DNA of 64,000 nucleotides from Spisula solida. Taxonomy: Eukaryota; Mollusca; Bivalvia; Venerida; Mactridae. Below, in pieces: positions 14,108 through 26,900 of this stretch. Under the pieces are notes generated by a model. That model did no database searches and was not told where the DNA came from. It was given only the letters and a program-made list of their open reading frames with translations. The position numbers and the translations under genes are program-made. Position 1 is the stretch's first letter. Each line of letters opens with the position of its first letter. Where the stretch lies: positions 58,255,401 through 58,319,400 of the forward strand of contig OX365948.1 in NCBI GenBank assembly GCA_947247005.1. The letters are read 5' to 3'.

Positions 14108-14560
14108 TTTCTGTCATTATAAAAACACTCTTCTCATTTTGGTATTCCATAAATTTGCAGACGACAAATCCAGCGTTATTTCATTTCCCCGTTTCACCGA
14201 ATTTTAAATTCACTTTATGAACGCTGTAAAATAAAATAATTGTAAGAAGTAAATCAGTCATTCAGGCAAATAAAACATCGTAAGCTTTATAATGTATAGT
14301 TATCTCCAAATAATAACTGTGTAGCGAATCTTTGTCGACAATTGAATAATGGATTTTCCTTCTATGTAGGAGATCAAAGCTCTGACTGGTAATAAATGAG
14401 CGTCTGTCAGCTCAGTAAACGATAATGAATGAAGTACTCCGAATACAGATCAGGTGCGAGTTTTATGTTACGGACTCTCTGATTGGTCAATCAATGATTC
14501 GCCGGGAATGTCCAAGTGTAGAAAGCGCGAGAAATAAATAATCATTTTAAAATCCGTCTG
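14108..14560 (-). promoter_or_regulatory. Presumed TIKI upstream/promoter region with CCAAT box
   Basis: Immediately upstream of the TIKI start codon. On the minus strand it contains TTGACCAATCAGAGAG (14480-14495), a good CCAAT box about 380 bp before the ATG. CpG density is higher here (for example near 14510-14535) than in the surrounding introns. No TATA box can be assigned with confidence, and the transcription start is unknown. Confidence 0.4.
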
Positions 14561-17500
14561 GCAAGTTTAAAATAAGAAGTGTGAGATTGTTTTGATATAC
14601 TTAATACCACATGAAAGATTACCGGTTTATATAAATACCGCCAATAAGATCTAACATCAAATTTGATTGACAAAGTTATCAGAAAAATCTCACGTGCCAT
14701 GGGTGGAACACATTGTCAATCACGTGATAATCCAACACAATACTGCGCGCCAAAATACAATATGATCATATGTATGAAATATGCTGAAAACTTAACAATC
14801 TACAAGTGTAATTGGCAAAGTTAGGCTACCACCAGCGAAATTTTAAATCATAGGCATTTACTCGTCGTAAATTAATGATTTGCCCTAGTCACTGATCGAC
14901 CCGATAGATATATATTTTAAAGGTACATTTTTTCTGAAAATGATAGTTATGTAAATCTAGCATCAACTTCATCCGACTCTGATTCGGCCAGACACACATA
15001 CAGCTACTTCCATTCGTCTGTAGATTCTATATAGGAATTTAATGGTTTTATTGTCGTTTTTAACAAGAAAATAACTGCCAGGCACTACGAATTCTAGAAT
15101 CCACAAGATATTCACGGATATAAATCTAGAGATCTATATTATTCAAACAAAAAATTAGACTACTACTTACCTAACAACATTTAGTACGTAACCATGCAAA
15201 GCACGTAAATTGCGTGTATTTTCCTATCATTCTTCGCAGTTGATATTTCAGCACGTGCTGTCAATTTCAAATGTTTACTTTCTGTCAAAGTGAGTGATAT
15301 GCGGGGACTGTCAATCATCGAGGAAATCTTTGGAGAATGGAAAATAAGAAACTCCGTGTGAAGAGAGAACTAATCATAACATGATTTATCGTACACCCGA
15401 TAGATGTTAATTTAAACATTTCCCGCAGGAACCCAACTGTTTATACACGAACTGTTCACACGCCATATGGATGAAATTACATTTTTGTTCAAATAAATAA
15501 ACAATATCGCCGTGCATGATTCAGAGGCAGCCCCAGAACGATGATGTCCCAGCGTGGACCACTGTCATGCCGAATGTTTTCTCATATATAAATACTAAAA
15601 GATGGTGGAAATAGAAATTTACATTGCTCACATGTCAGTAATCTAAAGTCATAAAACTAACATCCGATTGCAAACTGACATCTTCGTACATCAAACTATG
15701 CGTCTGAAAAACAACAAAAGTTTTTTTTTAAACAAATGTATTATAATAGAAGCAAATAATGTAATGTCGCTTTATACGAAATTTTATACATTTCTAAGGG
15801 AAGTAACTGCTACGAGATATTGTAATTTACATTTAAGATTTGTCTCCCTTAGAATCAGGAATATGCTGCGCACTGGGAATTTGATACTTTTCTCAACAAA
15901 AGTATCTATGGGGAAGCCTATGTTTTCATTGACACCACATTTCAACTTAACATTATCTCAATTAATTACCCACAAAGCCAGATAGAAGCATATAATTATA
16001 TTATTCATGCCCTCAAACAGGGCCTAGATAACACAAGTATTAATAATAGAATAGCTCCCGTCTCAAGTGGGGCAAATGTTCTGGAAAAATTCAGACATTT
16101 TCTGAAAGGTCAGGTTTATTGACAAAATTAGTCATATGATATGTAGTGAACTATAACTAACACATTCCACAAATCAATTCATGTTAAAGTCGTTCAAAAT
16201 CACAACAGAAAAAATGCTCTTATTTTAATTCAAAGGGGGATCATTTGAAGCGTACCAAATTTCGACTCAACCTGCATTATCAAGCTTTAGGCATTTCCTT
16301 GTATGATGCTACAGCTAACACATTCCGTTGAAGAAATCTACAACTTATACTAAGAGTTGATCAAAATTGCAACAGAAGTAATTCAAGTTATACTCTTATT
16401 TTAGTTCAATGGGGGGGGGGGGTATTTGAAGCATACCAAAATGTGACTCCACCTGTATGAGTAAGCTTTAGATATTTTCAATATCATTTTCTTAACACTC
16501 ATACATGTATGATGCTTGCAGCATGACAACAGTTCAGACCCCATTACATTCCTATGATGATCAGATTATTAATAAACCTGATGCTGTTTGAACAAATACA
16601 GTTACTCCCCTTTCTGTTCAGTATCATATTCCAAGAAATCATTATCAATGTTGGCATATTGATAGCTAAAATGTTTGTACTTGACTTGTTTTTTAATGAG
16701 CATTGTCATACAAACACATTAAAAGTGGACGCTTTCTTGCCGAGTTTAGAATTGTTTTAGTTGAATTTTCATTCACTCAAACACAGCCTAATGCACTTGT
16801 ACAAGGCATTACACAGAACCATGGTTGGTTTTTAAAAGTAATTATGGAATGAGCAAACTATGACACATAGAACCAACACTTGCTAAAGTCATAGATTTAA
16901 TACCAAATGTTGGCAATTGGGTCTTTGTTGGATGCTGAAGCATTCTTAACTTATTGCAGAGAAAACAGTTTTGGAATCCAATGTCTCTGTGACCTTGACT
17001 AAGTAAACTGTAGAGGCATCTGCTGGTCATGATCAACTTCCGTACTATGTTGTTCCAAGGCTGAACTCTTCAACAATCATAGCATTTAATGTACCTTTGA
17101 CCTACTGACCTAAACACACAGTAGTGATCATCGTCTAACCCATCAAATATTGTCCTATGTCTTCAATTTCCAAGGGAGGTGGGAGTCAAATTTGGCATCA
17201 AAAACAGAAACAATATTCTGAGGTTGTTATAGTAAAATTTCAAGAGTGTGAACTTCGGATTTATCTCAAATTCAGATCCAGAGTTTAGCAACAATCTGAA
17301 TATGAGATTTCTACTTGAGATCCTTCATAATTAATGCTGTCCACGAACAGAGCAGTCCACTATTCTCAGTGCCATGCTAGGATAGTATAATCATTATGTA
17401 TTCAAAACAAAATACTTTATAGCTGCAGCGTTACCCTCTTCTATGTAGAGGTCGAAGAAGTAGAAGTCGAAAAAGGCAGATAATTTGAACAAAATGCTTG

Positions 17501-17640
17501 ACAGAGTTACCTACCCCGGTGTATGGGTTGGGGTCATGATGGTGAACAAGTATGCAAAGTATCAAAGCAATTTGTCAATGCACTTTGAAGATATTAGAGC
17601 TAAAACAACTTGTACCTAAACTTTAACCCAAGCATTTGAT
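14561..17640. other. Intergenic region without recognised genes
   Basis: Between the TIKI upstream region and the first intergenic minisatellite. Notable items are two CACGTG E-boxes at 14692-14697 and 14722-14727, a G homopolymer of about 11 nt near 16411-16421, related segments at 16130-16290 and 16310-16470 (both run through ...CTAACACATTCC...), and a decayed relative of the MITE at 3742-3994 near 17230-17325. ORFs of 60-105 codons here show no family resemblance. Confidence 0.6.
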
Positions 17641-17676
17641 GATCTAAATTTTGCCCATGATTATCCACTTTCGAAC

Positions 17677-18412
17677 TTGGTCAAGACACAGTATTGTGAT
17701 CACTTGGTCAAGACACAGTATTGTGATCACTTGGTCAAGACACAGTATTGTGATCACTTGGTCAAGACACAGTATTGTGATCTCTTGGTCAATACACAGT
17801 ATTGTGATCACTTGGTCAAGGAACAGTATTGTGATCACTTGGTCAAGACACAGTATTGTGATCACTTGGTCAAGACACAGTATTGTAATCACTTGGTCAA
17901 GACACAGTATTGTGATCACTTGGTCAAGACACAGTACTGTGATCACTTGGTCAAGACACAGTATTGTGATCTCTTGGTCAAGACACAGTATTGTGATCAC
18001 TTGGTCAAGACACAGTATTGTGATCACTTGGTCAAGACACAGTATTGTGATCACTTGGTCAAGACACAGTATTGTGATCACTTGGTCAAGACACAGTATT
18101 GTGATCTCTTGGTCAAGACACAGTATTGTGATCACTTGGTCAAGACACAGTATTGTGATCACTTGGTCAAGACACAGTATTGTGATCACTTGGTCAAGAC
18201 ACAGTATTGTGATCACTTGGTCAAGACACAGTATTGTGATCACTTGGTCAAGACACAGTATTTTGATCTCTACAATACAAGACACAGTATTGTGATCACT
18301 TGGTCAAGACACAGTATTGTGATCTCTTGGTCAAGACACAGTATTGTGATCACTTGGTCAAGACACAGTATTGTGATCACTTGGTCAAGACACAGTATTG
18401 TGATCTCTGCAA
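17677..18412. repeat. 27-bp minisatellite, about 27 copies
   Basis: The unit is CACTTGGTCAAGACACAGTA plus TTGTGAT, containing the 8-bp palindrome GTGATCAC. Some copies have GTGATCTC instead, and one degenerate copy (TTTGATCTCTACAATACAAG) interrupts the array near 18260. Because 27 is divisible by 3 and the unit lacks stops in several frames, it makes long open frames on both strands; these are not evidence of coding. The flanking sequence to 19255 includes fragments of a dispersed family (TTTCATGAAGATTGGAG, GACCTAGTGACCTCGATGTT). Confidence 0.95.
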
Positions 18413-19257
18413 TATAAATCAGTTTTTTATTTGATTTCACCTACCAAACTAGTTTTGACACCAGATGACTCTATTTCACACTCATCTGAGATTTTATTGA
18501 CACAATAATTCTGACAAAATTTCATGAAGATTGGAGATATAGCCTCTTGGAACCTTTTCTTTGAGTTGACCTAGTGACCTCGATGTTGACACCATTTCGA
18601 ACATGAAAACAAACATTCTGACCAAGTTTCATGAAGATTCAACTTAAAATGTGGTCACTATCGTGTTGAGACAATAAAATACTGTTACATCATGAATTTT
18701 AAATTTATTATCATATAAAAATGACAACAAAATAATAATATCAAAATGTGACCCAACATGACCTAACAAAGGTCTAGTATAAAACTGTAAGTACTTCAAG
18801 TTTTGTCACAGAAGTAGTGACAATAGTTTTACTACCAGATCTTTGATATTCAGGGTGTTAAAAAGTTCTCAATGTTAAAGTTTCAATAGTTTATCTTTCT
18901 GACCTCAGAAGACTGTAACATTTTCAGTTCAAATTCGAGAGTGGTCAACCACTGTTCTAACCTTTCTGGCATTAATTAAAGCTATTCAAGTAAGAAATTA
19001 AAATTGTCTAGTGTGTACATAGCTCAAATAACACTTGATATGAATTTAATTTTTGCGAAATTTTTTAACACCCTGTACATATATAACATACATTAACAAT
19101 AAATGATGTGAGTGAAATGATCTTTAAGAGATTTATAAACAACATAATAGCTGCCTATCACTTGCATGTGAAATGTACCATCGTATATATGAGCAGACAC
19201 ATAGTATTATATACTATAGCAAGAGCTTGATACCAAGTCTTAACCTGGTTTGGGTAT

Positions 19258-19510
19258 CAACCAGTATTAACCTGTTTTCTGCAAGGCAAAGCTGGGCACC
19301 AACCAGTATTAACCTGTTTTCCGCAAGGCAGAGCTGGGTACCAACCAGTATTAACCTGTTTTCTGCAAGGTAAAGCTGGGCACAAACCAGTATTAACCTG
19401 TTTTCCGCAAGGCAAAGCTGGGCACAAACCAGTATTAACCCGTTTTCCGCAAGGCAGAGCTGGGTGCCAACCAGTATTAACCTGTTTTCTACAGGGCAGA
19501 ACTTACAAAA
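19258..19510. repeat. 42-bp minisatellite, 6 copies
   Basis: Units of CCAGTATTAACCTGTTTTCY plus GCAAGGCARAGCTGGGYACMAA, starting at 19261, 19303, 19345, 19387, 19429 and 19471. Intergenic; open on both strands because of the period. Confidence 0.9.
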
Positions 19511-20055
19511 TGTCTTTTTTTCAATTATAAGAAAGATCATTTGAAACGGAAAACCAATCTATATATAATAACACATCCATACATAACGTTTACTCACAAA
19601 GCACAAAACATAATCAAAGCAAAATTCATGAATACTAGACATACAGAATGAGTGGTCGGTGAATAACCATGGTAACAGGTACAGTGTTACAATATAACAG
19701 ATTATAACACTCTTGATATAAAGATAATTACAATGTTTGAGTTGATGAAAGTAACAACAGAATCTGTATGTACCAGGGGTGGTATTCAATATTGATCTTT
19801 ACTTGACTTAAGGATACGGACAACCAATCAGATCACACCATATTAAACTCTTTTTCAGTAACAGGCGATTTGATTGGCTATCTTTATTCTTAAACTAAAT
19901 AAGATCAATATTGATTATCACACCAGTTAATGAATCAATGAAACACAAGTAAGTACTGTACTCATTCATTCTTATCTCTTCATTGTTATATTTGTACATT
20001 CAAAACAGAATACAGTTCCACTAATCAGACCAAATACAATGATCCTAGAAACAAG

Positions 20056-20458
20056 CCTGGTAGCCAGGTTACATACTCAATACGTCCTGGTAGCCAGGTT
20101 ACATACTCAATACGTCCTGGTAGCCAGGTTACATACTCAATACGTCCTGGTAGCCAGGTTACATACTCAATACGTCCTCAGGTAGCCAGGTTACATACTC
20201 AATACGTCCTGGTAGCCAGGTTACATACTCAATACGTCCTGGTAGCCAGGTTACATACTCAATACGTCCTGGTAGCCAGGTTACATACTCAATACGTCCT
20301 CAGGTAGCCAGGTTACATACTCAATACGTCCTGGTAGCCAGGTTACATACTCAATACGTCCTGGTAGCCAGGTTACATACTCAATACGTCCTGGTAGCCA
20401 GGTTACATACTCAATACGTCCTCAGGTAGCCAGGTTACATACTCAATACGTCCTGGTA
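20056..20458. repeat. 30-bp minisatellite with 122-bp higher-order structure, 13 copies
   Basis: The monomer is TCCTGGTAGCCAGGTTACAT plus ACTCAATACG. Every fourth junction is TCCTCAGG instead of TCCTGG (2 bp longer). Monomers start 30, 30, 30 and 32 bp apart, and this pattern repeats three times, giving a higher-order unit of 122 bp. About 480 bp downstream of the LSM4 stop codon, just past its 3' end. Confidence 0.92.
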
Positions 20459-20765
20459 GCATGCCTCTATAAGTGTACCTTTGTACATGTATAGACAGTA
20501 AGCTTCAATAATTCCATGAACAGTGTACATAGTACATCCATCACTGTAGACAATGCTGAGATGTCAGACTACTACACAACCAGGGATCCTACTGAGGCAT
20601 AATGCCCCATTCTGAAAACTAGTCGCAAGTGTGTTTTGGGTGCCATAAGCACACATCCCTACACCTCAACTAGGTTTCAAACATTGCTTTATTGTTCAAA
20701 TTCAGTTATGGAACTTCAAATATTCATAACTTTGTCAATTCTTTGAATTTTTTCATCAAATAACT

Positions 20766-20771
20766 TTTATT
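20766..20771 (-). terminator. Candidate LSM4 polyadenylation signal AATAAA
   Basis: Minus-strand AATAAA (TTTATT on the plus strand), 166 nt beyond the LSM4 TAA at 20937-20939. It is the nearest canonical hexamer that I see. No transcript evidence is available. Confidence 0.5.
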
Positions 20772-20936
20772 TTGTGCAGAAAAGATCATTTCCAGATTAT
20801 TCCGGAATTGTATGACAACATACCTAATGATAACAAGTCTGGATCCTGGGACACATTCTCAGTACCAAACTTATATATTCATTAGGTTTAAATCTCTCCA
20901 TATTATATTGTAACTAGCACTAAACAAAGTCTTCCA

Positions 20937-23900
20937 TTATTCTCCTCTACCCTTCCCTGGTCTGTTTCCACCACCACCTCCGCCGCCACCACCACCACCT
21001 CCTCCGCCACCACCACCGCCGCCGCGACCTCCAGCCATCCCACCTCTTCTAAAAGCACCTGAAAGACGAAATCAATCTCTTTATCCATTTTGTGAAAACA
21101 AGCATACAAAAATATAGTGTGATATTAAAAGTTAAAAAGAACTGAACCCTAATCAAAGTGATGTAGTCTCATCCTTCAGATGACTTACAACCAGTGAAAC
21201 GTTGTTACCCGTCCTCTGGTTCAGATGTCTGTATTTCAAGTGAGAAGTCTTACATTAATACATCCCATTGATAAAACTTGCTGGTCACTGAAATTATGTG
21301 CTTTACAAACTGCACAAACATCCTCTAAATCCCCAAGTAAGCACCCTGGTACAGTTTTATCAAAACTGTTATGGAAATAATTAATTTACATACAAATTTA
21401 AACTTAAGTATTAGCAATTTAAGTAATTTAAGTATTGTTTAAACCTACACATTGGGGACATATATGATTTGTAGGAGTTTATTGACTATATAACAATAAA
21501 TATTGCATATCCCTTTACCACTGCTTGTAGCTGTTGAAGAATAATTAAGAATTTAAATTTGGACGTAAGTTAACGATTTTAATTAGTGCTTTGATAAAAC
21601 TGTACCCCTGTTACTTAGAAATATATAATACGAGGGTCATTCAATTTATAGTGCAAACTATCAATTATCTCTAGAACCCTTCAAGAAAATTAAACAAAAT
21701 TTGGCATAATAAATGTTTACTTCATTTTCGTTTTGTTCAGAAAATTAAAGGACCTTTACGTCAATGACATCATCAGCATGCGCCTTCCTTCAACATCACT
21801 TAATACAACATGGACGCTGTAACGTCACAAGACCAACGTAGTAAACGTAACAATCTAGCGCCTTGGAAACACAAGAGCCCTCAAAGATGGTTGATGCTCC
21901 CCGTGGGATGTTTGTCAAAGAAAATGGTCAAACAAGTCGACTGGGTTTAAGTATAAATTATAGTTATAGTGCAAATCTTCCATGGGGCAAAACTGTGTGA
22001 ATAATCAGTGAACCGGAACGTGCAGACGATATGTGCATCGCCACTTGGTAGTGAAGCTATCCATGAATTTTTATTAAAATCTGAGCAGTGGTTCTTAAGA
22101 AATAGCGCGGACAAGAATTTATAGTGCAAATCTTCCAAGGGGCATAACTGTGTGAATAATCAGCGAACCGGAATGTGCCGACGATATGCGCATCTCCACT
22201 TGGTAGTGAAGCTATCCATGAAGTTTTGTTAAAATCTGAGCAGTGGTTCTTGAGAAATAGCGTAGACAAGAATTTATAGTGCAAATCTTCCAAGGGGCAT
22301 AATTGTGTGAATAATCAGCAAACCGGAACGTGCCGACGATATGCGCATCTCCACTTGTTAGTGAAGCTATCCATGAAGTTTTGTTAAAATCTGAGCAGTG
22401 GTTCTTGAGAAATAGCCCGGACAAGAAAGTGCGATGGACGGACGAACGGACACTTCGGTGACTATATGCTCCCCCGAATTTCTTTGGGGAGCATAAAAAG
22501 TTCACAGATTTATTTTTTTACCTTACCGGAGGCTCGTGTTAAAATGGCCTCTTTCATATTCCGAAGTGGCGAGACTATCAATTGAAAATATGATCGGCAG
22601 AATAGCAATCAAAGAATACCAGTGTTCGGGACAGGATATCTATATAATAGCACATACTAAACGGCCAAAAATGAGATAATTTATGAAAGCAGACAGAATA
22701 TTCACATTCCTGTAAAGGGAGAGAAGTTTTGTTGTTTTCTCGTCACATGTCTCTCTTTCCGTTTTAGTTTGACTGACTGAGGCGGCAGACTTTCGGGACC
22801 GGATGCCGTGTTTTCAGTGCTTTATGGGTTTTTAATGTTTTCTGTGCTCGGCTGGTTAAGTTGAGTGCTGCCTTCCCTGTCTGACTTAATATAATATTTT
22901 TGGCTAGGTTCATTTGATATTGTGGAACAGGTTAAACATGTGCAAGGATTTCGCAAGGTAGGTGGCCAAATTTTTGACGTCAGAAAAAACAGAACATCGC
23001 TTCAAACGAGTTACCAGCTTGTGTTAGCGCTTTATTGTTCTACTCATACTATTAGCTATAGATGAGACGTAGATACATTCATATCAGCCGGAAATAAGAT
23101 GACAGTAACCTGGGGATTGGACTTTCTGATCTACAGCGGAATGAGTAGGCCGCGGCCATGCAGTATAGACTGTATGTGCGCAGTTGCCTAGCAATGCGAA
23201 TAGAAGATCTGGCGAAATGATCGTAGGTTACTTTAAATGATTATGTCCATGTTTGAATAATTAATATTGTATGTAGGAATGTATAACTTACTTGGTATTA
23301 TATATTGAATGACCATCGTATAACCATGCTATCAGTTAAATTCTTCAAAAACAATTTAGTACACACAGACTGGTTTTGAAATAAAACTGAACAAGATCAG
23401 ACAACTCTTACCTCTGCCACCACGTCCTCGTTGACCTCCACCACGACCTTTCATATCTCCACGACCTTTAGACTTCTGCATGACCTCCTCTTTCACCATA
23501 TCTATAACTTCATCAGGAATTCGTAGATATTTGATTGTACTGCCTCTAATGTAACATTCTGGCATTCTCCAGAACCTATCACCATCCTAACAAATATAAC
23601 ATATCCACCGATATTAGACGAGCATCCTAATGTAACACTCTGGCATTCTCCAGAACCTATCACCATCCTAACAAATATAACATATCCACCGATATTAGAC
23701 GAGCATCCTAATGTAACATTCTGGCATTCTCCAGAAACTATCACCATCCTAAAAAATATAACATATCTACCGATATTAGACGAGCATCCTAATGTAACAT
23801 TCTGGCATTCTCCAGAACCTATCACCATCCTAACAAATATAACATATCTACGGATATTAGACGAGCATCCTAATGTAACATTCTGGCATTCTCCAGAACC

Positions 23901-26900
23901 TATCACCATCCTAACAAATATAACATATCTACGGATATTAGATGAGCATCCTAATGTAACACTCTGGCATTCTCCAGAACCTATCACCATCCTAACAAAT
24001 ATAACATATCCACCGATATTAGACGAGCATCCTAATGTAACACTCTGGCATTCTCCAGAACCTATCACCATCCTAACAAATATAACATATCCACCGATAT
24101 TAGACGAGCATCCTAATGTAACACTCTGGCATTCTCCAGAACCTATCACCATCCTAACAAATATAACATATCCACCGATATTAGACGAGCATCCTAATGT
24201 AACACTCTGGCATTCTCTAGAACCTATCACCATCCTAACAAATATAACAAATCTACCGATATTAGATGATCATCCTAAATCACAAAAGCATCCTAAAAGC
24301 AAGGGAGATATACCAGTACCATTTTCAATGACTTGATTAAGACGCAGCCTGGTGCCAAATTTGGGATCAAATGAGAGACAAAAAAGATGTCATGATGATA
24401 AGGCTCAGGGTCAAATTTTACTTTTGATATCACACTAAAACACTAGCTTACATGCAAAAACTTCAAACATTCAGTTTAAAACTGATGCCAAACAGAGTAA
24501 AAGGGTTCTACTTTCTCTACAAAGGATTAACCTATTAATTATTATATGGGTGTTTACATTTTTCAACAATTTAAGGCATGGTAGCTAATTGATCTAGTAA
24601 GCTTTTCTGAAATTAATTATTAATCAGTTCTAACTTTTACAAGCAACTGACACATCCACAGTGTGTGAAGTACAAGATTGTGTTCAATAAAGTTCAATAT
24701 TATGCCCCTTGTCCACAATAACTAGCTAAGTCAATCAGTGGCAATAATTCTGTTGAAATGTTGGATAGAATTACATTGCTTTGACAATGTAAGGTGTTTA
24801 TGATGGTAAACAAGTATGCTAAGTTTGAAAGCAATGCCTTCGATGACTTTAAAAATATTTGAGTTTCAAAAACTTGAAACTTAAGGTTAACATTTTCTAT
24901 CAGGGGGCCATAATTCTTTTGAATTTGAATGTCCCTTTGTCTGGACGGACAATCACTATGTCTCACACAAAAGTAGATGCTGGGGCATAAAAAGTTTAAG
25001 GGAAGTTTTACATCTTAAGAGTTTCATGCAAAACTGTTATTTATTCATTGTAATCTGATGAAGATTATTAATGAAGTCGAGAGCTTATTAATTTAAGAAA
25101 TAAAAATCTGTTCGGGTATTTTGTGGGTGAATAAAACATGGGCAGGAGTTCGGATTCGGAACGCACTCGTGATTTAATTTTCCGCATCCAAACGAGTGCC
25201 CGTGTTTTATTCACCGACAAAATACAAGAACAGAGTTTTTATTTCGATTCTAAATCTATAATATCCCGTACTATTTAACTGCGCGCATTCCATTTTCACC
25301 CATTTGACATTGAACATAATTCCACGCTGAAATTGAGTGGCTTATTAGCAGGTACAATTACCTCCCTCGTTAATGAAAACGACATTCTTAATTTTCTGAT
25401 GGAAATAACACATTTTAAACATTGAAACAATTTTAATAACACGAGTATAAGGTATCTATTTCATGAAATGAAAAATATAAATGAATTGATTATCAGAGGT
25501 TTTCATGAAAGGCTTGGTGTCGAGAGTATATTGGAGTTTCTAAAAATAGATGTGTCATAGCTGCAACACTGGATACTCGTGCAACTTGCCTCTTTTTACT
25601 ATAAAGTTTACGTTCATTCATTCATAAATATGTCATGTGATACGGGGCGTAAATAGTAACAGCCAGTTTGATAGGTATGTATTATTGCGGTAATAATACA
25701 TGGCCTGGTTTGCTCTATGTGTATATGGATTAATCTGCAGATCGTGTTAGAATTCTTTGTTTATTGGTTAAAAAGAGACTTATGAAAAACTGAGCAAAAA
25801 CAGCAATTACAACACAATATATTTAGTACCACAAGATAAACAAGGAAATACAAACCCGGGATGTACAGATCACTTCTCTCAGGTTGATATTCATCCAGTT
25901 ATCACAGTTTACTAAATGTCCATTGTATGTTTCTCCATTCTTCAACTCAACCAGCTGTAAATACATTCACATCATACTGTAAATACATTCACATCATACT
26001 GTAAATACATTCACATAATACTGTAAACTCATTATTTTTGAGAGATTTGAATTGAGTTGATTTCGTTGTTGAACTCGACCATGAAATCTATTCCCAATGA
26101 TTAATCGACCTGCCAAATACAGAACATTGGTTTACCCTTCCATGATTTGTAAACCACAAATCATAACACACGGGAACTGTTCCAAATTATTAGTGATTCA
26201 TGTAGACTTGATATTAAATATGTATTGACAATTATTGCTCAATTCCCAAAGTAACATGTATACCAAGTCACAATGTACAGAGAAAATATGCATATGAAAA
26301 GGCAGAAAGTTTGAATATTTGATTATAATAGGTAACATAAATTAACTATAAATCTCAACTGATGAAATATGAATTTGCTGAATAGTATCAGGAGTGTGTA
26401 CATCATCTGATTAATAGATTAATGAATCTTCTGACCTGTAAATTGTGAACAACAAAGTGAGACGGACAATTTACAATAATGTCAGTCTCACATAATTAAA
26501 AACAATACCGAAACAAGACACAAGCGATGTTACCTGAGCTATAACTTACCATTGGATGGTTCACAGCTGTTCTTAATAATGATAATGGCAACTGAAAATA
26601 AGAAACATGTTCAGAAGTAAATCGCATGGAAAATGTCGGTCGGTGGCTTGAACATGCAACACCCAATACAAAAGTCTTGTACATCGTCTATATTGCTATT
26701 TACCAACAATTACTTGCAACCCTCTAGTTTAAACACTTATAGTACCGTCCTTACATATATGTTGGACCAAATAATGGATCGTTGTACCTATCGTAATTGA
26801 CAATCCCACACGCTATACCTTTTAGACCACACTAACTTCTAAAGTAGATTATACCTGACAGCAGACTATATAGGTGGTCGTTATACCCACTGCAATCTGA

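Noticed and set aside
15668..15985. 105-codon plus-strand frame in the TIKI-LSM4 intergenic region
   Set aside because: No recognisable domain, AT-driven composition, no splice or promoter support.
17644..18417. Open frames of over 200 codons on both strands through the 27-bp array
   Set aside because: The period is a multiple of 3 and the unit has no stop in these frames, so the openness is automatic; there is no splice context or family resemblance.
23502..24233. Minus-strand 243-codon frame ([20 protein letters not shown] repeats)
   Set aside because: It is the LSM4 exon 4 acceptor array read in the wrong frame; in the true frame each unit ends in TAA.
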